Position numbers and translations under genes: made by a program. 64,000 nt of DNA from positions 176,112 through 240,111 of the forward strand of contig CANDEV010000003.1 in NCBI GenBank assembly GCA_947383835.1, given 5' to 3'. Of the stretch, positions 22,854-30,593 are shown one piece after another; within the stretch, counting starts at the first letter, position 1; each line of letters begins with the position of its first letter. Under the pieces are notes generated by a model that had not been told where the DNA came from, ran no database searches, and was given only the letters and a program-made list of their open reading frames with translations. This DNA comes from an uncultured Clostridia bacterium. GTDB taxonomy: Bacteria; Bacillota; Clostridia; Oscillospirales; Ruminococcaceae.

Positions 22854-23807
22854 ATGAAATTATTTAAGCAAATCGCCGTGCTGACGTTGATTGCCGCGCT
22901 TTTCATTACATTCGATCTGTACGTTTATTTCACCTGCACAAAGCGTTTGCAGACGGCGGGCGGTCTTGAAAAAAAGACAAGCTCTGTCGATGTTGCGGAT
23001 TATCTTCCGTTTGACGAAAATTCCCTTATCGTCAATATCAAGGACGATTTGCCCCTTGAGGGTGAGCTTCCCGTTATTGACGGCGCGGAAGGGCTTTACC
23101 CCGTATATTCGGCGTTTGTGAACGCTGTGTACCCCGAAGCTTCCGTAATATTTGACGGAAAAAAATTTGCTCCCGAAAGCAAGCTTCAAATGCGGAACAC
23201 GTTAAAGGCTTACTCGGGAGTTGTTGACGGTACAGCCGACATTGCGGTGTGCGCCGCTCCCTCGGAGGAACAGCTTGCATACGCCGCCGAAAATGGTGCG
23301 AAGCTTGAATTTGTCCCCATAGGCAGGGACGCTTTCGTTTTTTTGGTGAACGAGTCAAATCCGATCGATAATTTAACGGCGGAACAGATTAGGGACATTT
23401 ACGGCGGGAAATATAAAAACTGGTCCGAGCTTGGCGGAGAGGATATCCCCATAAATCCCGTCCAAAGATTAGAGGGCAGCGGCAGCCAGTCGGCTTTTTT
23501 AAAATTTATGAGCGGAGTCCCCACCGAGAAGAATTACAACGCTTATCGCGGAAGCCCCATAGGTTTTTCTTTTAGGTTTTACACAACGGGAATGCGGAAG
23601 AACGACGGCGTGAAAATGCTTTCCCTTAACGGGGTGTACCCCGATGTACAAAGCGTTTCAAGCGGAGAATATCCCATTTCCGCAGAATTTTACGCCGTGT
23701 ATAATAAAGATGATCCCAACCCGAATATTCCGATCTTAATTGATTGGTTCCTCTCGGAAAACGGTCAGAAAATTATTGAGGATACGGGGTATGTTCCAAT
23801 AAAGTAA
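22854..23807 (+). CDS. PstS-like membrane-anchored substrate-binding protein
   Basis: This 317-aa protein starts with an uncleaved-looking hydrophobic helix (residues 7-27) and continues as a PBP-like domain of the phosphate-binding (PstS) type. Typical pieces are PIGRDAFVFLVNESNPIDNL, LTAEQIRDIYGGKYKNWSELGG, the ligand loop LEGSGSQSAFLKFM, and a C-terminal NGQKIIEDTGYVPIK. It would sit outside the cell, tethered to the membrane. No PstCAB permease is nearby; instead it follows five tiny membrane proteins, so it may signal rather than transport. Confidence 0.82.
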   Translation: MKLFKQIAVLTLIAALFITFDLYVYFTCTKRLQTAGGLEKKTSSVDVADYLPFDENSLIVNIKDDLPLEGELPVIDGAEGLYPVYSAFVNAVYPEASVIFDGKKFAPESKLQMRNTLKAYSGVVDGTADIAVCAAPSEEQLAYAAENGAKLEFVPIGRDAFVFLVNESNPIDNLTAEQIRDIYGGKYKNWSELGGEDIPINPVQRLEGSGSQSAFLKFMSGVPTEKNYNAYRGSPIGFSFRFYTTGMRKNDGVKMLSLNGVYPDVQSVSSGEYPISAEFYAVYNKDDPNPNIPILIDWFLSENGQKIIEDTGYVPIK

Positions 23808-23808
23808 A

Positions 23809-23931
23809 AAAATTCCCACAGAAAAGGCTAAGCCTTTACCCATTCAGGCGTACTGCGTCAATAAGGGTAAAACGCTTTAATAGGTAAAATACTCCCGTAC
23901 CGTTACCTGCCTAACTGAGGGAATTTTTTAT
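23809..23931. terminator. Long structured convergent terminator
   Basis: AAAAAATTCCC and GGGAATTTTTT close the element. Inside is a nested TTTACCC/GGGTAAA stem. It lies between the convergent PstS-like and tetR genes, serving both directions. The large interior is unusual for a simple terminator. Confidence 0.6.
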
Positions 23932-24545
23932 CTCTCGGGCGGCTGAAAAAGAAAATCAAAGCTGCCCTTTTCTGTTTTAAGACAGGTCTCCAAAACATTT
24001 GCATAAAGCCTAAGCTTGCGATACATACTTTCATTGTCGGCAGGGAAAAATGAATTATCCAGCAGGAACGTCAGCATGGCGACTATCATTTCTGCGCTTT
24101 CCTTAGGCGCTTCAGTGTGGACGGAGCCGTCCGCCTGACCCTCGGCGAGAATTTCCATAAGTATGGGGGAGACAGTTTTTATTGCCGTCATCATCATTTT
24201 ATGGTGGAGCAGAAGGTCGTCCTGAACGTGCAGGGAAAGGATAACATTTTTGCTGCTGTTGCGGAACTCCTTGGTGAGTATGGAGCGAAAAAGAGTTTTG
24301 AGCTTTTCAATGGTACCGCTTTGCCTGCCTGTATTGCTGAAATATTCTTTTATTGCAAGAGTATAGCTCCGCTCAATGACAGCGTCGATTATCTCCTCCT
24401 TGCTTTTAAAATAGTAGTATATGCTTCCCTTGCCTATTCCCGCATTTTTGGCTATCATGTCTACGGTTATGTCCCTTGCGGGATTTTGCATTCCGCACAT
24501 CAGCTCCTCGGCGGAATTGAGTATTATATCGGATTTATTTTTCAT
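23928..24545 (-). CDS. TetR family transcriptional regulator
   Basis: A 205-aa repressor with a TetR HTH: RDITVDMIAKNAGIGKGSIYYYFKSKEEI at residues 23-51, and a helical ligand-binding domain. It is divergent from the alpha/beta-hydrolase operon. Three near-identical palindromes (TTCGAC-N5-GTCGAA) in the intervening 250 bp are its likely binding sites. Its own minus-strand promoter is separate from those sites, so autoregulation is not obvious. The ligand is unknown, plausibly an acyl or lipid molecule made or cleared by the operon. Confidence 0.92.
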   Translation of the reverse strand: MKNKSDIILNSAEELMCGMQNPARDITVDMIAKNAGIGKGSIYYYFKSKEEIIDAVIERSYTLAIKEYFSNTGRQSGTIEKLKTLFRSILTKEFRNSSKNVILSLHVQDDLLLHHKMMMTAIKTVSPILMEILAEGQADGSVHTEAPKESAEMIVAMLTFLLDNSFFPADNESMYRKLRLYANVLETCLKTEKGSFDFLFQPPER

Positions 24546-24585
24546 TTTTATCTTATCCTCCGCATTAAATTAATTGCTGATTATC

Positions 24586-24614
24586 ATTATAGCACAATTT
24601 TTTTCTTGTTTCAA
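24586..24614 (-). promoter_or_regulatory. Sigma-A promoter of tetR gene
   Basis: Minus strand TTGAAA (24609-24614), 17-bp spacer, TATAAT (24586-24591). Confidence 0.8.
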
Positions 24615-24637
24615 TAGAAAATTTAGTTAAAAAGCAA

Positions 24638-24654
24638 GTTGACTGGCGGTCGAA
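24638..24654. promoter_or_regulatory. TetR operator 1, over the -35
   Basis: GTTGACTGGCGGTCGAA fits the consensus TTCGAC-N5-GTCGAA with mismatches in the left arm, and covers the -35 hexamer of the operon promoter. Confidence 0.75.
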
Positions 24655-24667
24655 AACGTGTTATAAT
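24639..24667 (+). promoter_or_regulatory. Sigma-A promoter of the hydrolase/condensation/ACP operon
   Basis: TTGACT (24639-24644), 17-bp spacer, TATAAT (24662-24667). Operator 1 overlaps the -35 and operator 2 lies just after the start point, consistent with repression by steric block. Confidence 0.85.
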
Positions 24668-24678
24668 TAACAAAGAAA

Positions 24679-24695
24679 TTCGACCAGTAGTCGAA
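24679..24695. promoter_or_regulatory. TetR operator 2
   Basis: TTCGACCAGTAGTCGAA has perfect 6-bp arms and lies just downstream of the transcription start. Confidence 0.8.
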
Positions 24696-24754
24696 AGACG
24701 CTACAAAATGGTATTCTCTCCCAAAGAGAAAATACCAAATTTTTTGGCAAATCA

Positions 24755-24771
24755 TTCGACTGATGGTCGAA
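24755..24771. promoter_or_regulatory. TetR operator 3
   Basis: TTCGACTGATGGTCGAA, also with perfect arms, lies 26 bp before the first gene. A half-site GGTCGAA follows near 24786. A hairpin GGTATT/AATACC sits between operators 2 and 3. Confidence 0.8.
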
Positions 24772-24796
24772 AATAAAGAAAAAAGGTCGAATATGT

Positions 24797-25756
24797 ATGA
24801 AAAAATCAATCCTTGGAGCAGCTGCCATAGGAACGGCGGCTGTAGGCACAGCAGCCTGTGCCGTCGGCGCAGTAACCTTATTTAACAGAGTTATCCCCAG
24901 ACAGGACGTACTGAGAGTAGACCTTGACGAAATGGCGGACATGAAAAAATGGGAGGAGTATAAAAAAATAATTACCCCCAATAAAGAGTGGCTTTTGGCG
25001 CAGGAGCTGGAGCACATCACTATAAGATCACGCGACGGTCTTATCCTGCACGGCGACTTTCTGCCTGCGGAAAACAAGAGCAATAAGCTTGCAATATGCG
25101 GTCACGGATACACCGGCTGCGGACTTAAGGACTGCGCTGCTATTTCGGTGTTTTTCCACAGAATGGGATATAACTGCCTTATTGTCGATCACCGTGCCCA
25201 CGGCAAAAGCGAGGGGGATTACGTCGGCTTCGGCATACTTGACAGATTTGACATGAAAGCGTGGGTGGACTTTATGGAGCGGCGTTTCGGCGGCGATGTT
25301 GAGACAGTCCTTTACGGAGTTTCAATGGGTGCGACTGTAGCGGTGATGACGGCGGGAATCTCGAGCCTTTCACCATGCGTAAAGGCGGTCGTTGCGGACT
25401 GCGCGTTTACCTCTCCCTATGATGTTTTCGCCCATATATTGAAGCGTGATTATCATATGCCGCCTTTTCCTGTAATGAACATAAATGATATGCTTTGCCG
25501 CCAAAAGGCGGGGTACGGCTTTAAGGATTATTCCACTCTTGAAGCGGTGAAGAGCACGGGTATCCCTATGCTTTTCATTCACGGCAGGGAGGACGATTTC
25601 GTACCGCTTTACATGACCGAGCAGAACTATGCGGCGTGCCGTTCCCCAAAAGATATTTTTATTGTGGATAACGCTGCTCATGCGGCTTCTTATTACGAAA
25701 ACAAGGAAGCATATGAAGCAAAGGTAAAAGGATTTCTTGAAAAATATGTACATTAA
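24797..25756 (+). CDS. Membrane-anchored alpha/beta hydrolase
   Basis: 319 aa. An N-terminal small-residue-rich hydrophobic segment (about residues 4-30) is probably a membrane anchor. It is followed by a serine-hydrolase fold: ICGHGYTGCG oxyanion loop, VDHRAHGKSEGDY, nucleophile elbow YGVSMGAT near residue 178, acid in HGREDDFVP and base in NAAHAASYY. It is the first gene of the TetR-controlled operon, 17 bp before the condensation-domain gene, so it may release or trim an acyl product. The substrate is not known. Confidence 0.85.
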   Translation: MKKSILGAAAIGTAAVGTAACAVGAVTLFNRVIPRQDVLRVDLDEMADMKKWEEYKKIITPNKEWLLAQELEHITIRSRDGLILHGDFLPAENKSNKLAICGHGYTGCGLKDCAAISVFFHRMGYNCLIVDHRAHGKSEGDYVGFGILDRFDMKAWVDFMERRFGGDVETVLYGVSMGATVAVMTAGISSLSPCVKAVVADCAFTSPYDVFAHILKRDYHMPPFPVMNINDMLCRQKAGYGFKDYSTLEAVKSTGIPMLFIHGREDDFVPLYMTEQNYAACRSPKDIFIVDNAAHAASYYENKEAYEAKVKGFLEKYVH

Positions 25757-25773
25757 AAATTCGGAGGAGCTTT

Positions 25774-27183
25774 ATGAAAGAGTTAAATATTAACGGCGCG
25801 GTTATGAAATGCTATCCGCTTTGCGCGGCGCAGAGGCTGCACAATTACACAATAAAATTCTGCCCCACACAGGTCTTGTGCATAGGCACAGGGCTGTACG
25901 TTCAGCAGGAGGTGGATTTTGAACTGCTGAAAAAAGCTATATACAAGGGTTATGAAATGTTTGAAACAATGCGTCTGCGGTTTGTACCCGATGAGGACGG
26001 CAACGTTTATCAGTACATCTCTCCGTTTGAGGAGCGTGAAATTCCCTTTAAGGATTTTTCCCTCTGGAAAGATGAGGACGCACACAACGAAATGCGTAAG
26101 TGGACAGCGATACCCTTTGAGCGGTATAATTCGCCGATGAATCAAGTGGTGATGATAAAGCTTCCCGACGGCTACAACGGGTTATATTTAAAGGTCGATC
26201 ACATGACAATGGATTCAAGCTCGATAATAGGCTTCAACAAAGCCGTTCTGGAGATATACTGCTCCTATAAGTACGGCACGGAAATGCCCTCCGAGACAAT
26301 GCATTCCTACATCAAGCAGCTTGAAAAGGATCTTGCTTACGAGGACAATTCCCCCGCCCGCAAAAAGGACGAGGAGTTTTGGAAAAATGCCATTGAAGAA
26401 AGTGAGCCTATGTACACCGATTTTGTGGGACAGGGCAGGCTTCTCACCCAGCGGAGGGAAAACAACAACCCCGATCAGCGGTGCGCTATGGTAATTTCAA
26501 AAAGTCCGATAGCGTCCATTTCTGTGTACCCGCTTGAAAAGGATTCCTCAATGCGGCTGATGAAATTCTGCGAATTGTACAACGTCCCCATGGCAAGTCT
26601 TTTGCTTATGGGCTTGCGGACTGTCCTTTCCAAATTCAACGACAATGAAAGGGACGTTTCCGTCAAGACCTGTATCGCCCGCCGCGGCACTCTTTCGGAA
26701 AAATATTCGGGCGGAACGCGTATACATTTCTTTCCTCTTCGGACGGTAATGGAACCGGAAATGACATTTCTTGACGGCGTAAAAATGATACAGGCGGAGC
26801 AAAATAAAATTTTCCGACACGCAAACTTCGATCCGATTGAAGTAAATACAATGAGGGCGCAGCACTGGAAAAATATCCGCGGCACAAGCTATGAAAGCAT
26901 TGCCCTGACATATCAGCCCCTTACCATTAAAAAGAATACAAAGGAAATGCCGGATATTCCATACAAAAGTATGTGGTATACCAACGGCGTGGCGGGTCAG
27001 CCTCTTTATCTTACGGTAATGCACCGTCCCGAGGACAACGGTCTGAACTTTAATTTTGAGTACCGCGTTGACGCTGTTTCGGAGTACGAGATGCAGTATT
27101 TTTACTATTATTTATGCCGCGTGCTTTTCCGCGGGATCGAGGACGAAAACAGAACTATTGCGGAGATACTCGATATGATATAG
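25774..27183 (+). CDS. Stand-alone condensation-domain-like acyltransferase
   Basis: A 469-aa protein resembling a free-standing NRPS condensation domain. It opens YPLCAAQRLHNYTIKF, followed by a TMRLRFVPDEDGNVYQY segment and the catalytic HxxxD in VDHMTMDSSS (His143, Asp147). The usual final glycine of HHxxxDG is Ser here. Downstream parts such as IARRGTLSEKYSGG and the C-terminal latch region are consistent with the fold. It would join an acyl group held on the neighbouring carrier protein to an amine or alcohol. Cytoplasmic; same operon as ACP and ligase. Confidence 0.8.
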   Translation: MKELNINGAVMKCYPLCAAQRLHNYTIKFCPTQVLCIGTGLYVQQEVDFELLKKAIYKGYEMFETMRLRFVPDEDGNVYQYISPFEEREIPFKDFSLWKDEDAHNEMRKWTAIPFERYNSPMNQVVMIKLPDGYNGLYLKVDHMTMDSSSIIGFNKAVLEIYCSYKYGTEMPSETMHSYIKQLEKDLAYEDNSPARKKDEEFWKNAIEESEPMYTDFVGQGRLLTQRRENNNPDQRCAMVISKSPIASISVYPLEKDSSMRLMKFCELYNVPMASLLLMGLRTVLSKFNDNERDVSVKTCIARRGTLSEKYSGGTRIHFFPLRTVMEPEMTFLDGVKMIQAEQNKIFRHANFDPIEVNTMRAQHWKNIRGTSYESIALTYQPLTIKKNTKEMPDIPYKSMWYTNGVAGQPLYLTVMHRPEDNGLNFNFEYRVDAVSEYEMQYFYYYLCRVLFRGIEDENRTIAEILDMI

Positions 27184-27184
27184 C

Positions 27185-27275
27185 AGGGAACGCCATGCAG
27201 CGAGAGTCCCCCCACAATATTTGAAATACGTAAATTTTGCTTTATGAAGCCCCTCAAGTGGCGGATTAAAAAATA
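27185..27275. repeat. Short intergenic repeat family C, copy 3
   Basis: Contains GAGAGTCCCCCCACAATA and GAAGCCCCTCAAGTGGCGG, like 11190-11253 and 16937-17035. It sits inside the operon between the condensation and carrier genes. Confidence 0.5.
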
Positions 27276-27308
27276 ATAGAAAAATAATTTTATTTTGGAG
27301 GAATTACA

Positions 27309-27545
27309 ATGCTTGAAAAAATCAAAGAGCTTATATGCAATTATGTTGAGGTAAATATTGATGATATCGGCGAGGAGTCACGATTTATCGAGGATCTGGG
27401 CTTTAATTCCTATGACTTTATAAGTATGCTCGGCGACCTTGAAAACGAGCTTGGCGTAACGATAGACGAAACGGAAATTCTTGAAATACACACCGTGGGC
27501 GAGGCTGTAAAATACCTCTCCGACTTGCAGAAAAAGGAGCAGTAA
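27309..27545 (+). CDS. Acyl/peptidyl carrier protein
   Basis: A 78-aa four-helix carrier protein. The phosphopantetheine attachment serine is Ser34 in DLGFNSYDF, where canonical carriers have GxDSL/F. ESRFIEDLGFNS and TVGEAVKYL are typical. It lies 1 bp before the ligase gene and shares the operon with the condensation-domain protein, so it probably carries the activated building block. The Sfp-like transferase at 34799 is a candidate to activate it. Confidence 0.9.
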   Translation: MLEKIKELICNYVEVNIDDIGEESRFIEDLGFNSYDFISMLGDLENELGVTIDETEILEIHTVGEAVKYLSDLQKKEQ

Positions 27546-27546
27546 T

Positions 27547-29079
27547 ATGAATAAAAACGAAATAAAAACTATCGCCGATCTTGTAAAAAAATCCGCGGAG
27601 GAATACGGCGGAAAGGTCTTCTTAAAGGAAGTTATAAAAAATGAAGTTTCGGAAAAAACCTTTGAAGAATTTTATGCCGATATCAAAAGATTTTTCGGGT
27701 ATATTAAAAATAAATACGGCAGAGACGTACACACCGCTGTTATAGGACCGTCAAGCTATGGCTGGCTTGTAAGCTGGTTCGGCACGGTAAGCGGAGGCAG
27801 CACGGCTGTACCTCTTGACGCGCAGCTTTCCTGCGAGGATATATGCGAGCTGCTTGTTCGGAGTGACACGGATATTTTCTGCTACGATCCCCGTTATGAA
27901 AAAATGATTCCCGCGATAAAGGCTAACTGCCCCAATGTAAAGGAATATATTTCATTCGGAGAGCTTCCCGAAATTCTTGAAAAAGCAGAGCCTGCGGAGC
28001 TTCCGGACGTCCCCGCAGACAAGCTTGCGGCAATAGTTTACACCTCAGGCACAACGGGAAAAAGCAAGGGAGTAATGCTCCTCAACAGCAATTATATCGA
28101 CAACACAATGTGTCAGGACGGAGAAGCGTCTGCGGAAGATACCATACTTTCGGTACTGCCGATACACCATATTTACTGCTTCACCTGCGATATTTTACTT
28201 TCTCTGCGGTACGGCTCGACTCTTTGCTTCAACGATTCAATGATGCACATTCCGCAAAATCTGAAAAGGTTTGCGCCGACTATAATGCTTATAGTGCCGA
28301 TGATAGCGGAAACAATGTATAAACAGATAAAAGCTGCGGCGGCTCAGAAGCCCGAAATTCCTATTGCAATGATAGCTCAAAGCGTTTTCGGCGGACGGCT
28401 TAAAACCATTTACAGCGGCGGCGCATATCTCCGTCCCGATCTGCAAAAGGCATATGTTGACATGGGCTTTAATATGGCGCAGGGCTACGGCATGACGGAG
28501 TGCTCCCCAAGAATTTCAACGGGCGCGCCGAACGACAAGGAGTGCGCTGGGGACGTTGGTGTAATTGTAAACGGCTGCGAGGTGAAAACTGTTGACGGAG
28601 AGATCTTAGTAAAAAGTCCATCGGTAATGGCTGGGTACTACAAGGACGAAGCTGCTACCGCAGAGGCTCTTACTCCCGACGGTTGGCTTCGTACAGGCGA
28701 CCTTGGCTATGCGGACGATAAAAACCGCATTTTCATCACGGGCAGAAAGAAAAATCTTATTATTCTTTCCAACGGCGAGAACGTTTCTCCGGAAGAACTG
28801 GAAAATAAATTTGCGGGACACGACCTTATCGGCGACGTTCTTGTTTACAGCGAGGACAGCGTTATCACGGCGGAAATTTACCCTGCTGCCGAGGCTGTAA
28901 AAAATCTTTCCGAAAGCGAGATCGAGGCGGCAGTACTTGAAATCGTGGACGGTGTAAACAAGACGGTTGCTTCTGCAAAAACAATAAGACGCGTCCTTTT
29001 GAGGACAACCGAATTTGAGAAAACAACGTCCAAAAAAATAAAGAGAAATCAGCCTGAACACGGCAGACGTATCAGATAA
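27547..29079 (+). CDS. Acyl-AMP ligase / AMP-dependent synthetase
   Basis: 510 aa of the ANL superfamily. The phosphate-binding loop is YTSGTTGKSKGV (about residues 165-176), A5 is GYGMTECSPR, A7/A8 are LRTGDLGYADDKNRIFITGRKKN and the A10 lysine lies in TTSKKIKRNQ. It would activate a carboxylic acid as an acyl-AMP and load it onto the adjacent carrier protein. The substrate (fatty or aryl acid, or amino acid) is not clear. Coupled to ACP by 1-bp spacing, with an AAAAAGGAG ribosome site in the ACP end. Confidence 0.9.
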   Translation: MNKNEIKTIADLVKKSAEEYGGKVFLKEVIKNEVSEKTFEEFYADIKRFFGYIKNKYGRDVHTAVIGPSSYGWLVSWFGTVSGGSTAVPLDAQLSCEDICELLVRSDTDIFCYDPRYEKMIPAIKANCPNVKEYISFGELPEILEKAEPAELPDVPADKLAAIVYTSGTTGKSKGVMLLNSNYIDNTMCQDGEASAEDTILSVLPIHHIYCFTCDILLSLRYGSTLCFNDSMMHIPQNLKRFAPTIMLIVPMIAETMYKQIKAAAAQKPEIPIAMIAQSVFGGRLKTIYSGGAYLRPDLQKAYVDMGFNMAQGYGMTECSPRISTGAPNDKECAGDVGVIVNGCEVKTVDGEILVKSPSVMAGYYKDEAATAEALTPDGWLRTGDLGYADDKNRIFITGRKKNLIILSNGENVSPEELENKFAGHDLIGDVLVYSEDSVITAEIYPAAEAVKNLSESEIEAAVLEIVDGVNKTVASAKTIRRVLLRTTEFEKTTSKKIKRNQPEHGRRIR

Positions 29080-29095
29080 AAAAGGAGAAAATATT

Positions 29096-29491
29096 ATGAC
29101 TTACGAAGAAATTTTTGAAAGATCGAAAAAGCTTATCCTTGCCAACGACGCAAGCGGTATCGAGGGGCATCTTGCCGTTCAGGTAGACATTTCCGGCGAG
29201 GGTGAGGGCGCGTTTTACATCGAGCTTGCAGAGGGCAAAATTGCCGTTGAGCCTTATGAATATTACGACCGCGACTGCAAGCTTATTATTTCAGGGGAGG
29301 ACTTTTTGAACATCTGCGACGGCTCTCTTGACGCGGTGAAGGCTTTCACCAACGGCAAGCTGAAAATCGAGGGGGATATTGACAAGGCGTTAAGGCTTTC
29401 AGAAATTGTTGGCAAGGTCAAAGAGAATAACGCCGCAAGTAAAGGTAAGGAAAAGGATACTCCTAAAAAATCGGCGGATAAAAAGAAATAA
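29096..29491 (+). CDS. SCP2-like lipid-binding protein with basic tail
   Basis: 131 aa. Residues 1-110 look like an SCP2 sterol-carrier fold (TYEEIFERSKKLI, GAFYIELAEGKIAVEPYEY, LIISGEDFLNICDGSLDAV, FTNGKLKIEGDIDKAL), which buries acyl chains. The last 16 residues are Lys-rich. It is the last gene of the operon, before a strong terminator, suggesting the product of the ligase/ACP/condensation enzymes is lipid-like and bound by this protein. The C-terminal domain encoded at 33980-34720 is a relative. Confidence 0.78.
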   Translation: MTYEEIFERSKKLILANDASGIEGHLAVQVDISGEGEGAFYIELAEGKIAVEPYEYYDRDCKLIISGEDFLNICDGSLDAVKAFTNGKLKIEGDIDKALRLSEIVGKVKENNAASKGKEKDTPKKSADKKK

Positions 29492-29498
29492 ATACATT

Positions 29499-29529
29499 AA
29501 AGGGCAGACGTTTTTGTCTGCCTTTTTTA
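29499..29529 (+). terminator. Terminator of the condensation/ACP operon
   Basis: AAAGGGCAGAC and GTCTGCCTTTTTT with a 6-nt T-rich loop. Confidence 0.88.
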
Positions 29530-29558
29530 TTGACATTAAGGTCAAGCCGTGATATAAT
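29530..29558 (+). promoter_or_regulatory. Sigma-A promoter of asparaginase gene
   Basis: TTGACA (29530-29535), 17-bp spacer, TATAAT (29553-29558). It begins at the end of the preceding terminator and rules out a protein start at 29530. Confidence 0.85.
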
Positions 29559-29595
29559 TTTGTATGGTGTACACGCCGAATTGAAAGGAGTACAA

Positions 29596-30582
29596 ATGAA
29601 AATTTTAATTGTTTTTACGGGCGGAACTATCGGCAGCGCGCTGCATGGGAATTATATTTCCACAAACGAAAAAACGCCGTACAGACTGCTTTCTGAATAT
29701 GAAAAAAATTACGGCATTGATTTTGAGTACGATACCGTACAGCCATACACAGAGCTTAGCGAAAACAACACAGGTGAAACGCTTTCCGTGCTGATAAACT
29801 GTCTTCGGGAAAATATCGGAAATTACGACGGAGTTATAGTTACTCACGGCACCGATACATTGCAGTACACAGCCGCCGCGCTTTCATATGCGTTCGGAAA
29901 TAATTCCGCGCCGATATGCATAGTTTCCGCAAATTATATTATCGGAGACGAACGCTCCAACGGCTTGATAAATTTCCGAAGCGCGGTAAATTTTATCAGC
30001 AAAAAAATCGGCGGCGTATGGGTGGTTTACAAAAATTCCGATGAAGGAAAAATTACCGTTCACAAGGGGACAAGGCTGCTTGAAAGTCAGGCTTTTTCCG
30101 ACTGCTTCTACAGCGCTGGGAACAGCTTTTACGGATATTTTGACGGCGGTGAAAATTTTATAAAGAACGAAAATTACCGTGAATTTCCCGATGAGATCAA
30201 ACCGATAATCCCGAAAGAAATCGAGGAGCAATGCGATTTTATCCTGCGGATTTCTCCCTATGTGGGAATGACTTTTCCGCATATAGATACCAAAATAAAA
30301 TATGTAATTATGGGGACTTTTCACTCGGGTACAATAAATACAAGATCGGAATACGCTAAAGAATTTTTCTTACAATTAAAAGAAAAAAATATTCCCGTTT
30401 TTCTTACGGGAACAACGAGAGAAGTCCCGTATGAAAGCACAAGAAATTTTGAGGAGCTGAACGTAATACCCGTCCCAAACATTGCGCCGACAGCTTTGTA
30501 TATGAAGCTGTGGTTTGCTGAATTGGCGGGACTTGACGCGGCGGAGACGGTTACCGAAAATCTCGGAGGAGACTTTTTTTGA
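29596..30582 (+). CDS. Asparaginase family protein
   Basis: 328 aa. The N-terminal TGGTIGS supplies the first catalytic threonine, and THGTDTLQYTAAAL near residue 80 supplies the second catalytic Thr-Asp pair of L-asparaginases. The C-terminal part is more diverged than classical AnsA. It has no signal peptide and should be cytoplasmic, hydrolysing asparagine or a related amide. ATG 29596 follows GAAAGGAG. The next gene starts 11 bp downstream. Confidence 0.85.
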   Translation: MKILIVFTGGTIGSALHGNYISTNEKTPYRLLSEYEKNYGIDFEYDTVQPYTELSENNTGETLSVLINCLRENIGNYDGVIVTHGTDTLQYTAAALSYAFGNNSAPICIVSANYIIGDERSNGLINFRSAVNFISKKIGGVWVVYKNSDEGKITVHKGTRLLESQAFSDCFYSAGNSFYGYFDGGENFIKNENYREFPDEIKPIIPKEIEEQCDFILRISPYVGMTFPHIDTKIKYVIMGTFHSGTINTRSEYAKEFFLQLKEKNIPVFLTGTTREVPYESTRNFEELNVIPVPNIAPTALYMKLWFAELAGLDAAETVTENLGGDFF

Positions 30583-30593
30583 GGGGTGCAAAA

